Below are positions 18,125 to 25,955 of a stretch of DNA of 64,000 nucleotides, piece by piece. The DNA comes from Polyangiaceae bacterium (GTDB taxonomy: Bacteria; Myxococcota_A; Polyangia; Polyangiales; Polyangiaceae). The DNA lies in assembly GCA_020633205.1 (NCBI GenBank), contig JACKEB010000014.1, positions 496,001 through 560,000 on the forward strand, given 5' to 3'. Each line of letters opens with the position of its first letter. Position 1 is the first letter of the stretch. Position numbers and translations under genes: made by a program. The notes beneath the pieces are model-generated. The model did not search any database. It had not been told where the DNA came from and was given only the letters and a program-made list of their open reading frames with translations.

Positions 18125-19426
18125 CTACTGAGAGACCAGACGCACGAACGCTCCCTTGCCGGTCTGTTCGGAGGTGCAGTCGGCCATCCGAAGGGCGTAC
18201 AAGTAACCATCGGTAAATTGCCGTACGGAACTAATGGCGCCGAGGTGTCCCGCGGCGTCGTTCTTTTCGGTGGCCCCGTCGGCGTCCAGCAGCAGGGATC
18301 GCGCGAACCCAGTGCAGGTGTCGCCGAAGAGCACTCGGTCATTCATTTGGCCGCCGTATGGATCATTCCCCTCTCGTCGATAGGCAGAGCTGACCCACAC
18401 CACACGGGTGCTTGCAGAGGTCGCTTCGGGATCTTCCTTTACGAAGGCATCTCCGCTGTCATGAGAGAAGTAGGTCGCCGGATCGCGGAACTCGTTGCAG
18501 CGATCGCTGCCGACCTCCTCGTCGTCGTCTTCAGTTGTCTCGCTCGAGGGTACGCAAGGCCCTTCAGCTTCGGCCCAGCCGAAGTTCAGTCCCGGTGAGC
18601 TGGCCACATTCACCTCCTCGAAGTCGAACAACCCGACATCGCCGATCACCACGTGTCCGAACTGATCGAATCCTCCTCGCCAGGGAGAGCGTAACCCCCA
18701 TGCGTAGGCAGCGGCGTGAACCCCCGAGTTCGTTTCCGCGGGGTTCCCAGCTGCGGGACGATAGGGCTCCATACCACCCTGCGGGATGATGCGTGCGACG
18801 GTGCCCAACAGGTTGTTTGTGTTCTGCCCGTTCTCGTCTCGGACCTTGTCGCCAAAGAACGCGTAGAGAGGCCGCTCATCGCCTTCCTTTTGTGGTGCGA
18901 AGCCAATCCAGCCGACGTTGTGCCAGGGGCGAGTTGCCAGTGGGTCGTCGACGCTGAGGATCTCTGCGCGAGTCTTCGCGATGGCGGAGTAGTCTTCGGA
19001 TGTGAACTCGTAGCGATAGACACCACTGGCAGTTTCACTCGTGCAGTAGCCGAGATAGAAGTAGTGGTTCTCGCTGAACTTCGGATCGAGCGTGATGGAG
19101 ATCAGCCCGCAGTCGAGGGGCGCTACGACTTCCGGGATGCTGAACTGGCCCAACAGCGTTAGGCCGGGTGTGCCTTCATCGCTAAGCGCGTAGTGCAACA
19201 CACTGCCTGCTTTGTCGAGCACCAGCAGTTCGTGTGTTGCCGGGAGGAACTCGAAGTCGGTTGGATAGTCCGGCCAATCAGGGGCTACCAGCTCCTGGGC
19301 TAGCAGCTTAACGGGTCCTTCGGGCTGCGGCTCCGGCTTCTCGTTGGCACCCCCGCCATCGCTACAGGCGGTGAGGGCGAGCAGGCTCAGTATGGCTAGT
19401 TTTTTGGGGGTGAGGTCAGTTGTCAT
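18125..19426 (-). CDS. PQQ-dependent sugar dehydrogenase-like (GSDH family) lipoprotein
   Basis: 433 aa from the ATG at 19426. Signal MTTDLTPKKLAILSLLALTAC ends in a lipobox. Family landmarks of soluble aldose dehydrogenase (COG2133) are present: GLISITLDPKFSENHYFYLGY, WHNVGWIGFAP (catalytic-His region), NTNNLLGTVARI, and AYAWGLRSPWRGGFDQFGHVVIGDVG. The fold is a six-bladed propeller using PQQ, oxidising sugars in the periplasm. An Asp/Glu-rich insertion (TTEDDDEEVGSD) may bind calcium. It overlaps the end of the diheme cytochrome by 11 bases, so the cytochrome may be its electron acceptor (inference). Confidence 0.85.
   Translation of the reverse strand: MTTDLTPKKLAILSLLALTACSDGGGANEKPEPQPEGPVKLLAQELVAPDWPDYPTDFEFLPATHELLVLDKAGSVLHYALSDEGTPGLTLLGQFSIPEVVAPLDCGLISITLDPKFSENHYFYLGYCTSETASGVYRYEFTSEDYSAIAKTRAEILSVDDPLATRPWHNVGWIGFAPQKEGDERPLYAFFGDKVRDENGQNTNNLLGTVARIIPQGGMEPYRPAAGNPAETNSGVHAAAYAWGLRSPWRGGFDQFGHVVIGDVGLFDFEEVNVASSPGLNFGWAEAEGPCVPSSETTEDDDEEVGSDRCNEFRDPATYFSHDSGDAFVKEDPEATSASTRVVWVSSAYRREGNDPYGGQMNDRVLFGDTCTGFARSLLLDADGATEKNDAAGHLGAISSVRQFTDGYLYALRMADCTSEQTGKGAFVRLVSQ
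19400..19415 (-). repeat. 16-bp motif, copy 1
   Basis: CCTCACCCCCAAAAAA on the minus strand; here it falls inside codons 4-9 of the sugar-dehydrogenase-like gene. Exact copies are at 41952 and 48022. Confidence 0.85.
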
Positions 19427-20423
19427 CAAGCTGTTCGATCCATTCTGCGATGGTATGCATGCCCGCGTCGTCCTCACGCTGCACGCCCAGCGGAGGCATC
19501 GGCTTCGCAAGGCGTCGGCCAGCGACGGAGTTCATCGCTAGCAGCAGCAGACTGTTGTCTGGATCCCCGGGGATCACCCGGATGCCCGCGACCGACGCGC
19601 TGCCGGTGGACTCGACATTCACCAAGTTGGCGACGGCGTCCTCAGGTAGCAGCGAGAACTCGCTGTTTGGGCCACGCCAGTCGTTGTGACAGTGGGAGCA
19701 GTTGCCGACCAAGTAGCCGAGCGCCCGACTCTCTTCGTCGTCGCCGCGTAGGCTTCGTTCGGGTTTAGCAGGAGGATGCGCGAAGGCTTGGGGGCTCAAC
19801 GTGCCAGCGTCTTCTACTTGTTGTTGATAGCTGTTGAGCCCCAAGAACGCCTGAGGACTCGAGTCGTGGCAAGCCGAGCAGTCGCCTTCGCTCGGTACCT
19901 CGTGGGTGAGCACGTTCCCCCGAAAGTCACGTACCTCCAGCGTCGTACCCGATTCCACTCGAGTCGCGTCGCGAGACAGCGGGTCCCAGACGTAAACCGC
20001 GTAGCGCCGCTCGCCTCCGGCTCCTAGCTGAATCACTCGTGTTTCCGCGGGGACTGGCTCGCCGCTCGCGTTTGCGAAGAATAGCGTCTTGAAGGCGATG
20101 CTCCCGGCAGGGACTTTCCAGCTCGTCGGATCGGAGGCATCGATCAACTCGCCCTGCGGAAGAACCAATTGACGCCGCTTCCGCGCTCCGTTCGTCCACA
20201 GGGGAAAATGGGGCTCGAACTCCAAAGCGTGGGGATTTGCCTCGCTCGACCAGACCTCTAGAGGCTTGGAGAGATCCCAAAGGCCCACGCCGGACAAGCG
20301 CTCGGGGAACTCGCTTTCCGGATCTTCTATGAAAGGTTGAGGAGGCGGGACTCGGTTCCCTTCGGAACTACATGCGAGACACAACACGCAGATCGAGCCA
20401 GCGAACCAGCATCTGATGCCCAT
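19416..20423 (-). CDS. Diheme c-type cytochrome lipoprotein, SO2930-like
   Basis: 335 aa. The signal ends in LCLAC. It has two heme sites, CSACH at residues 182-186 and CSHCH at 242-246. The region before them (PLWTNGARKRRQLVLPQGELID; FKTLFFAN; RRYAVYVWDPLSRDATRVESG) matches my memory of the SO2930/HNE_0200 family of diheme proteins, whose function is undefined. It is followed with an 11-base overlap by the sugar-dehydrogenase-like gene. The pair looks like a small periplasmic oxidation module. Confidence 0.8.
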   Translation of the reverse strand: MGIRCWFAGSICVLCLACSSEGNRVPPPQPFIEDPESEFPERLSGVGLWDLSKPLEVWSSEANPHALEFEPHFPLWTNGARKRRQLVLPQGELIDASDPTSWKVPAGSIAFKTLFFANASGEPVPAETRVIQLGAGGERRYAVYVWDPLSRDATRVESGTTLEVRDFRGNVLTHEVPSEGDCSACHDSSPQAFLGLNSYQQQVEDAGTLSPQAFAHPPAKPERSLRGDDEESRALGYLVGNCSHCHNDWRGPNSEFSLLPEDAVANLVNVESTGSASVAGIRVIPGDPDNSLLLLAMNSVAGRRLAKPMPPLGVQREDDAGMHTIAEWIEQLDDN

Positions 20424-20636
20424 GGCAGTCGCTCAAGCGAACACCGTGCCAATGTGTTCTGACGCCCAAGTTGCTTGAAAACAGCTGTCTCGACGCTCAA
20501 CGCGTAGGTGGGCCAAAGTGCGTCACAAGCGCCGGCGTCGACTTCGCTGATGGTTGTGGTGCCGACTAGCGGCGATCGCTCCGGTGACTTTCGCGCTCTG
20601 CGCGGGACACTGGCGGAGTGAAGAGACGCGTTCCTC

Positions 20637-21623
20637 CTAGCTCACTGAGATCACGATCTTCCCACCGGCGTTGTTCTGATCCATCAGGCGGTGCGCATCT
20701 TGAAGCGCTTCGAACGGCATCACGGGACCGAGCTGGAGGGACAGCTTTCCCTGCTCGACGAGATCGACGTATTGCTGAAGCTCGGCTTGCGAAATGTCCG
20801 AAGAGCCACCGGAGTAGCTAGTTAGCTTCACCCCGGTTGGGATGTCTCCCATCGGCGTGAACTGGCCAAGGGTCCATTCGCCTCCGAGGATGCCTGTCAT
20901 GCACACGATGCCACCGGCTCGGGTCGCAGCGAGAGAGTCAAGCAGCGTCTTGGTCCCGATCAACTCGAGCACCCGCTCTGCACCTTGGCCGCCGTAGTAC
21001 TCACGAACCTCATCAGCGAGCTTGCCAGTATCGATGAACACGTGGTCCGCGCCCGCAGCGAGCAGAGCATCTCGGCGAGCGGCGCTTCGAGAGGTGGTAG
21101 CGACCCGCTTTCCGAGCGCCTTGGCTAGGGCGAGCGCCGCGTAGCCGATAGACGACGTTCCCCCACGGATCAGCAAAGTTTCCGCACGGTCTATTTCGAG
21201 CCCCGTCTGGAGCGACCCGTGGGTGGTTTGCAGCATCTCCGGCAGGGCAGCCAGGCGCTCACTCTCGAGGGACGTTTGTAGCTCGAATACGTGCTCCCGA
21301 GGGACGCAAGTGTACTCCGCGTACGAGCCATCGAACTCGCGCCCCATACCCCCCATCATCGCCACGACGCGCGCGCCCGGCGCCAAGTCGGTGCCCGGGG
21401 CGGCTTCGACTACCCCGCAACACTCGATGCCCAAGACTCGCGGAAAGTGCACGCTAGGCGAGTCGCCATTGCGAGTGAACCACTCCGACCGATTCAAGCC
21501 AAAGGCCCTGACGCGGATGAGTGCCCAACCTTCCGCGGGGGTGGGCAGCGGGAGCTCACGCAGTAGCAACTGCTCCGCACCGCCGGCTTGCTCGATGACG
21601 TACGCCCGCATCTTGTCCTTCAT
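20637..21623 (-). CDS. Zinc-type alcohol dehydrogenase-like / quinone oxidoreductase (MDR superfamily)
   Basis: 328 aa from the ATG at 21623, chosen because a good Shine-Dalgarno (GGGGGA) sits ~7 bases upstream; 21611 is an alternative. GroES-like N-terminal domain: RVRAFGLNRSEWFTRNGDSP, FPRVLGIECCGVVEAAPGTDLAPGARV. Rossmann domain: TLLIRGGTSSIGYAALALAKALGKRV, then LLAAGADHVF. It lacks structural zinc cysteines, as in QOR-type enzymes. It probably reduces a quinone or enone with NADPH in the cytoplasm. No neighbour indicates the substrate. Confidence 0.9.
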   Translation of the reverse strand: MKDKMRAYVIEQAGGAEQLLLRELPLPTPAEGWALIRVRAFGLNRSEWFTRNGDSPSVHFPRVLGIECCGVVEAAPGTDLAPGARVVAMMGGMGREFDGSYAEYTCVPREHVFELQTSLESERLAALPEMLQTTHGSLQTGLEIDRAETLLIRGGTSSIGYAALALAKALGKRVATTSRSAARRDALLAAGADHVFIDTGKLADEVREYYGGQGAERVLELIGTKTLLDSLAATRAGGIVCMTGILGGEWTLGQFTPMGDIPTGVKLTSYSGGSSDISQAELQQYVDLVEQGKLSLQLGPVMPFEALQDAHRLMDQNNAGGKIVISVS

Positions 21624-21780
21624 GGTTCGTCCCCCTGACTGGCTCACGGTAGGTGCGCGAAAGCGCCTCACCGCGGACCTGAGTCATGGGGCAACTCGCG
21701 GCGGTCGTACAGCCCAACGCATTGGACACCTCTTTTCGGCGCACTTGTCCCTGTGACGAGGCGCTGCTACCCCGGTTTTC

Positions 21781-22716
21781 GTGGTCGACCTTCGTCAGTA
21801 TGCCGCAGCTTTCGGACGTGGAGGTACGGGCCTCGCGCTGATCGTCTGCGCCTCGTCCGCGCTGACCTGTTCGGACCCCCTCGACCTCTGCGGCCCCAAG
21901 ACGGCGAACCTGGAGTTCTTCTCCAAGGGGGACTGCATGCTGACCCGCGCCAGCTTCTTTCAGGGCCATGAGTGGCTGACCTACTTCGGGAACGCGAGCC
22001 TACCCGGTGAGACCCGATTCTCGAAGAGTGACTTGCAGACCATTGCCGAGGGGAATCGCCGTGTCGATTGGCCCAAGGAGCTCCTGGTCAACATGAACGC
22101 CGGAGTGGTGCAATACGCGAACGCGCTCACCGAATATACGGATCGCCCCGAAGTTCAGCGCTATCACTTTCTGCTCGATGACAAGAACACGCCGGCGGAC
22201 GCCGTAGCGGACTCCCAGGCGGAGCTGGAGCGGCTGACACTGATTGCCCTCGAGAACTGGACGAGCGATCCCGTGAAGGCGCTCACCCAGGTCGGCCGCG
22301 CCAACCACTTGATCCAGGACTCCTTCTCCCCGGCTCACGCCAGTCGTGATTCATTCGACCCGGATCAGCCGTGGTGCATCCTCACCGTCAAGGCGTTCAT
22401 CAAGCGCGCCGACGGCCATGACTCCCCTGAGATCGAGTATCACGGCGGAACGAGCAGCGACACCGTGGGTCACACCACGACTCAGGATTCCATTTACCGC
22501 GAGGGGCGCGATTGCCTCGAGCCTAGCGGCGCCACGCAAGTCGAGGCTTGCCTGTCAGTGCCTGCGAAGCGCGCGATCCTCGCGACCGCGGACTACCTCG
22601 AGCTGGTGCAGACCCTGGCTGCCAGAGTGACTGCGGGGCAAGCGACACCCGAGGAGGCGGTATCCCGAGACCTGCCGGGCTACACTTCGGAGCACCTAGC
22701 GCTGTGCGCCGACTGA
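21781..22716 (+). CDS. Secreted zinc-dependent phospholipase C/P1-nuclease-like protein
   Basis: 311 aa from a GTG. The N-terminus is hydrophobic (GTGLALIVCASSALTC), a signal or lipoprotein signal. The body resembles the all-helical zinc-dependent phospholipase C fold: GHEWLTYFGN near residue 60, YHFLLDD, and ALTQVGRANHLIQDSFSPAHASR, where His and Asp match the HxxxD zinc ligands of that family. A further AILATADYLELV helix closes the domain. A phosphodiester-cleaving role is likely but the substrate is unknown. It is followed 5 bases later by the gluzincin-like gene. Confidence 0.7.
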   Translation: MVDLRQYAAAFGRGGTGLALIVCASSALTCSDPLDLCGPKTANLEFFSKGDCMLTRASFFQGHEWLTYFGNASLPGETRFSKSDLQTIAEGNRRVDWPKELLVNMNAGVVQYANALTEYTDRPEVQRYHFLLDDKNTPADAVADSQAELERLTLIALENWTSDPVKALTQVGRANHLIQDSFSPAHASRDSFDPDQPWCILTVKAFIKRADGHDSPEIEYHGGTSSDTVGHTTTQDSIYREGRDCLEPSGATQVEACLSVPAKRAILATADYLELVQTLAARVTAGQATPEEAVSRDLPGYTSEHLALCAD

Positions 22717-22721
22717 GTGCC

Positions 22722-23636
22722 ATGCCCCGATCGAGCCGCACGTCGGCTCCGAGCTCCGCGCTGGCCGCGCGCCGCGCGCGAGGCGTGGCCCGCACCCAAC
22801 GGTTTCGGGTGGGCTTCCCTCCGGGGTTGCGTCGCTTGGCATTGGCCGTGGGCCTAGCTGTCGGTGTCGGAGGCTTGCTGTATGTATCCGAGAGGAAACA
22901 GCGTGAGGCGTGCGAAGCACGCGTCGCGTTGCTCGGTGCCCGGGCTCCGGAGTGGCGCAATCCAAGTGGAGCTGGGATCTGCGCTGGCGAGAGTCGCCCT
23001 CAAGCGTTGGTTTTGCTGGAGGTCCTCGAGCAATACCCGACGCTACCAAAGCTCCGGGTCAGGGTTGAGCCGCAGCTGGTAGGCAAGAGCGCGCAGGTCG
23101 AACTCGACAGCAGCTCCATTTTGGCTCCCCCTGGGGATGCTGCGCTCCGTGACCCTGCGGTGTGGTTGCATGAGGTCGCCCACCTTCAGTCCGCGGGGAA
23201 GCGACCGTCAGAGCCGATCGCGCAGCGCGTACTGCGAGCCATCGAGGAAGGCGCCGCTGACTACTACGCCGCGAGTCTCACCGGTAACGGCACCCTCGGG
23301 GTGATTGAGGGGCGTGCACAGCGCGATCTAAGCCAGAGCGTCGAGCCTCAGTTGACGGAATGGTCTGCGTTGGCCCTTGGCGCTGCCGACCCCCATCGCT
23401 TCGGCTGGGCGCTTGCGAGTCAGCTCTGGAAGCGCCTTGGCGCGAATCCGATGCTCGCTGCCGATCTCCTGCGTGGGCTGGCAGCACTCGAGCCGGGGGA
23501 GACCAGAGGCGCTTACGTCATTCAGCGGTTGAGCCAGGCCATTCCGCGGCGTAGTCGCGCTCCCCTCGCAACCTGCTTGTCGGCTTGGTTGCCTCCAGAG
23601 CTGCGACCTCAACCTCACCTGGAGAACACGAATTGA
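22722..23636 (+). CDS. Membrane-anchored putative zinc metallopeptidase (gluzincin-like)
   Basis: 304 aa from the ATG at 22722; a GTG at 22704 is in frame. A basic N-terminus and one membrane span (LRRLALAVGLAVGVGGLLYVS) place the rest in the periplasm. The active-site motif is H150-E-V-A-H154 (VWLHEVAHLQS), and 21 residues on a helix carries E175-E-G-A-A-D180, the spacing expected for the third zinc ligand and supporting Asp of gluzincins. Two Cys near residues 63 and 87 may form a disulfide. I cannot assign a named peptidase family. It is apparently cotranscribed with the phospholipase-like gene. Confidence 0.62.
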   Translation: MPRSSRTSAPSSALAARRARGVARTQRFRVGFPPGLRRLALAVGLAVGVGGLLYVSERKQREACEARVALLGARAPEWRNPSGAGICAGESRPQALVLLEVLEQYPTLPKLRVRVEPQLVGKSAQVELDSSSILAPPGDAALRDPAVWLHEVAHLQSAGKRPSEPIAQRVLRAIEEGAADYYAASLTGNGTLGVIEGRAQRDLSQSVEPQLTEWSALALGAADPHRFGWALASQLWKRLGANPMLAADLLRGLAALEPGETRGAYVIQRLSQAIPRRSRAPLATCLSAWLPPELRPQPHLENTN

Positions 23637-23689
23637 TCCATCCGCGCCAGACCGGCGGTCGCCGTCTTGGGCTCAGGGAATTCAGAAGC

Positions 23690-24112
23690 ATGCATACACA
23701 AAGCTCGAGTACGTCGCGGAGCCAGGCTTCGCGCAGCGCGCCTTCGCTGAGCACACTGCTGCTGCTTTCGTTGGTGATGTGGCTCACGCTGCTCATGGGC
23801 GGCTGCACGCTGCATCACAGCAAGCAGGCGCTCGCAGCCGGCGATGAACCACCGCCTGCGCCAAACGCGACCTTCATTCAAGAGGAAGACAGCGGAGTTT
23901 CCCTGCTTGGTTTCGTCGAAATCGCTGAACCCGACCACTACGCCGTGCTGCTGGAGCGCGCGCGGCGTCGCTACAAGTGCGGGCGCATCCATCACGCTCA
24001 GCTCGACTTCTTCACCGACCACTGGCTCCTGATCGCTTTCCCGATCAGTCGCATCACAGCCATCTGTGATCCTCCGCAGGGAAACACCGGCGAGGCACCT
24101 CAAAAGCCATGA
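23690..24112 (+). CDS. Small lipoprotein, unknown function
   Basis: 140 aa from the ATG at 23690 (AGGGA about 10 bases upstream). A long Ser-rich head and hydrophobic segment end in LLMGGC, a lipobox. The mature domain is ~95 aa (SGVSLLGFVEIAEPDHYAVLLERARRRYKCGRIHHAQLDFFTDHWLLIAFPISRITAICDPP) and has two Cys. No family recognised. Its stop overlaps the next start (ATGA), so translation is coupled to the barrel-like gene at 24109. Confidence 0.62.
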   Translation: MHTQSSSTSRSQASRSAPSLSTLLLLSLVMWLTLLMGGCTLHHSKQALAAGDEPPPAPNATFIQEEDSGVSLLGFVEIAEPDHYAVLLERARRRYKCGRIHHAQLDFFTDHWLLIAFPISRITAICDPPQGNTGEAPQKP

Positions 24113-24813
24113 AGCTCTGGCCCGTCATCTGTGGCGCCGCCAGTGCGTTCCTTTGGTGCGCCAGTGTGGCGGCTGAGCCTGGGTCGACGTTCGAGTCGAA
24201 CGTGGAGCCCGAGGCCAAGCCACTGCCTCGCCTGGAGCAGAAAGACGCTCCGCGCGAGGACGGCTATTTCGCGGGCCGTGTGCATGAGGGGTTTCGCGAT
24301 CACTACTGGGTGCTTGGCGTGGGGGCCGAGTACTTCGCGTCTGCGGCCAAGAGTGTGGCGAGCACGGGCGAGGAATTGGTCGGGCTGACGGCGATGTGGC
24401 GCCTCGGCGCGTTTGGGCCGCACTCGCTGTTGATGGTCAAGCCCGGCGTTGACCGCTTTCAGGACTCCCGGGTGCTAGCAGGGCTCGGCTTGCGTGGGTT
24501 CTACGAGATCCCTGGCCTCACGGAGCTGTCCTATGGTGTCGGTGGGCACGCAGAGGCGCGCCTCGCGGATCACTTCTGGCTGGCCTACCTGACACCGCTG
24601 GAGCTCGGCGCGGTGGTGTGGCGCAAGGGATCTTGGAACATCGAGACATTCGTCGGGTTGCGTCGCGCAGTAGCCGGCAACCTGATCAACTACTACCTGA
24701 TCGATCCCAACGGGTTCGACAACGGGGACGCGTCGGACAACCTCGATGATGTGCTACACGGCACGCCGTGGAGGGTGTTTGCGCGGGTCGTGTTCGGGCG
24801 GAGGGTGGACTAG
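24109..24813 (+). CDS. Exported protein, probable outer-membrane beta-barrel (1 of 2)
   Basis: 234 aa. Signal peptide MKLWPVICGAASAFLWCASVAAEP, likely cut after VAA. The mature part alternates short Gly/Tyr/Leu-rich strands (ITELSYGVGGHAEARLADHFWLAYLTPLELGAVVWRKGSWNIETFVGLRRAV, broken by turns) and ends VFARVVFGRRVD, a barrel-like C-terminal strand. The function is unknown. The stop TAG shares its last base with the next gene's GTG, so 23690-25421 form one coupled unit. Confidence 0.6.
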   Translation: MKLWPVICGAASAFLWCASVAAEPGSTFESNVEPEAKPLPRLEQKDAPREDGYFAGRVHEGFRDHYWVLGVGAEYFASAAKSVASTGEELVGLTAMWRLGAFGPHSLLMVKPGVDRFQDSRVLAGLGLRGFYEIPGLTELSYGVGGHAEARLADHFWLAYLTPLELGAVVWRKGSWNIETFVGLRRAVAGNLINYYLIDPNGFDNGDASDNLDDVLHGTPWRVFARVVFGRRVD

Positions 24814-25421
24814 TGCGTCAGTGGTGCTCCCGAGCCCTCGGCGGTGCAGCGCTCATAGGCCTAGCAACCACGGCGCACGCCAAGGACTACCGCCTGTCCT
24901 CCCCTGGAGGCCGCTCAATCTACGATGAGCGAGAGACCTTCGGTGATGTCGTCGACCAGCGCTCACGCCGTTTTGTCGTAGAGGCTGCGATCGGTTCGGG
25001 GCCCGAAGGCAACGTCGGTATGCTCCTCGGCTACATCAACTTTCCGGTGCGCGGTCTCGAGTACTATCTAGGCTTTGGCGTCGAGTCGAACCCAGCGCGT
25101 CAGTACACTGCGGCGGTACGCTACCTGTTCAATATCGAAGGGTTTCGCCCCTACGTTTCCCTGGGATATCAGTACAAGGATGTGTTCGCCATCGGCACCT
25201 ATAGCCACAACCTCTTCGGTGAGGTTGGCTACAGCTGGGTGCTACATCGCACCTACCACCTCACTGCTGGTGTCGGCGTACGGCGTGTCCTGACCGTCAA
25301 CGTACGCGACGACTCGCCCCTGCGAGGTAGCGATACCGACCCTCAGTTGCTCGACGACGAACTGAACAACACGCCGCGCTGGGTCCCCATCTTCGCGTTG
25401 CGCTTCAGCCGCGCTTTCTGA
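24813..25421 (+). CDS. Exported protein, probable outer-membrane beta-barrel (2 of 2)
   Basis: 202 aa from the GTG at 24813. The signal (ALGGAALIGLATTAHA) is followed by a barrel-like pattern: FVVEAAIGSGPEGNVGMLLGYINFPVRGLEYYLGFGVESN, then PYVSLGYQYKDVF, then VGYSWVLHRTYHLTAGVGVRRVL. It ends in IFALRFSRAF, with the terminal Phe typical of BAM-recognised barrels. Its last 79 bases overlap the antisense gene at 25343-25801. It is probably the last gene of the 21781-25421 series. Confidence 0.65.
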   Translation: MRQWCSRALGGAALIGLATTAHAKDYRLSSPGGRSIYDERETFGDVVDQRSRRFVVEAAIGSGPEGNVGMLLGYINFPVRGLEYYLGFGVESNPARQYTAAVRYLFNIEGFRPYVSLGYQYKDVFAIGTYSHNLFGEVGYSWVLHRTYHLTAGVGVRRVLTVNVRDDSPLRGSDTDPQLLDDELNNTPRWVPIFALRFSRAF

Positions 25422-25801
25422 CGCTTCCGGCCACGCTTGGGGGCGTCGGCTTCACGTTCCGGGGACCGCTTTGCGCGATCCCGATCGATGCCTTGGCGAT
25501 GGCCAAATCCACGACCGTGGCGCGCGTTCAGCTTGGTGTCGTCTCCGCGAGTGGGCGTCGCGGGCCGATGTTGCGGGCGAGATGGTGCGCCGCGCGTCGG
25601 GCTTGCGGGGACGCGGGGTGGCGCTTGGTGGGCCGGGCGCGCTGCCGGCGGAGGAGGCGGCGGGGGCGGCGGGGGAGCGTCCGCCCTCGGTCCGGTATGG
25701 ATCGAGCAACCAGCGAACAGGCCCAGGCCGGCGGACAGCAGCGCGACCTTGGTCAGCTTCGCGACGCTCTGGAATAACTGGGCTTTCATCATCACGCTCA
25801 C
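25343..25801 (-). CDS. Small basic lipoprotein with polyproline stretch
   Basis: 152 aa, started at a GTG at 25801 because AGAGAG lies ~5 bases upstream; ATGs at 25792/25789 are alternatives. Signal LLSAGLGLFAGC is a good lipobox, followed by ADAPPPPP..., a run of ten prolines, and a long Arg/Lys/Pro-rich tail ending in a poly-Ser stretch. The tail is disordered and strongly basic, so it may bind acidic polymer (DNA, LPS or peptidoglycan). The 3' end overlaps the barrel gene on the other strand by 79 bases. The reading frame beyond the signal could be partly fortuitous in GC-rich sequence. Confidence 0.5.
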   Translation of the reverse strand: MSVMMKAQLFQSVAKLTKVALLSAGLGLFAGCSIHTGPRADAPPPPPPPPPPAARPAHQAPPRVPASPTRGAPSRPQHRPATPTRGDDTKLNARHGRGFGHRQGIDRDRAKRSPEREADAPKRGRKRQKARLKRNAKMGTQRGVLFSSSSSN

Positions 25802-25955
25802 GGCAGCTCTCTCTTGGACGAGGGTACTCGCCGGATTGTTCTATGCCGGATCGTTCTGCGCTCGACCGGTTCTACGCCTGGTTGTTCTACTCAGCGCGCG
25901 GGTGATTCTACCCTGGGAGCTTGCCAGCCCGAGCGGGACTGAGGTCTGCTGAGGC

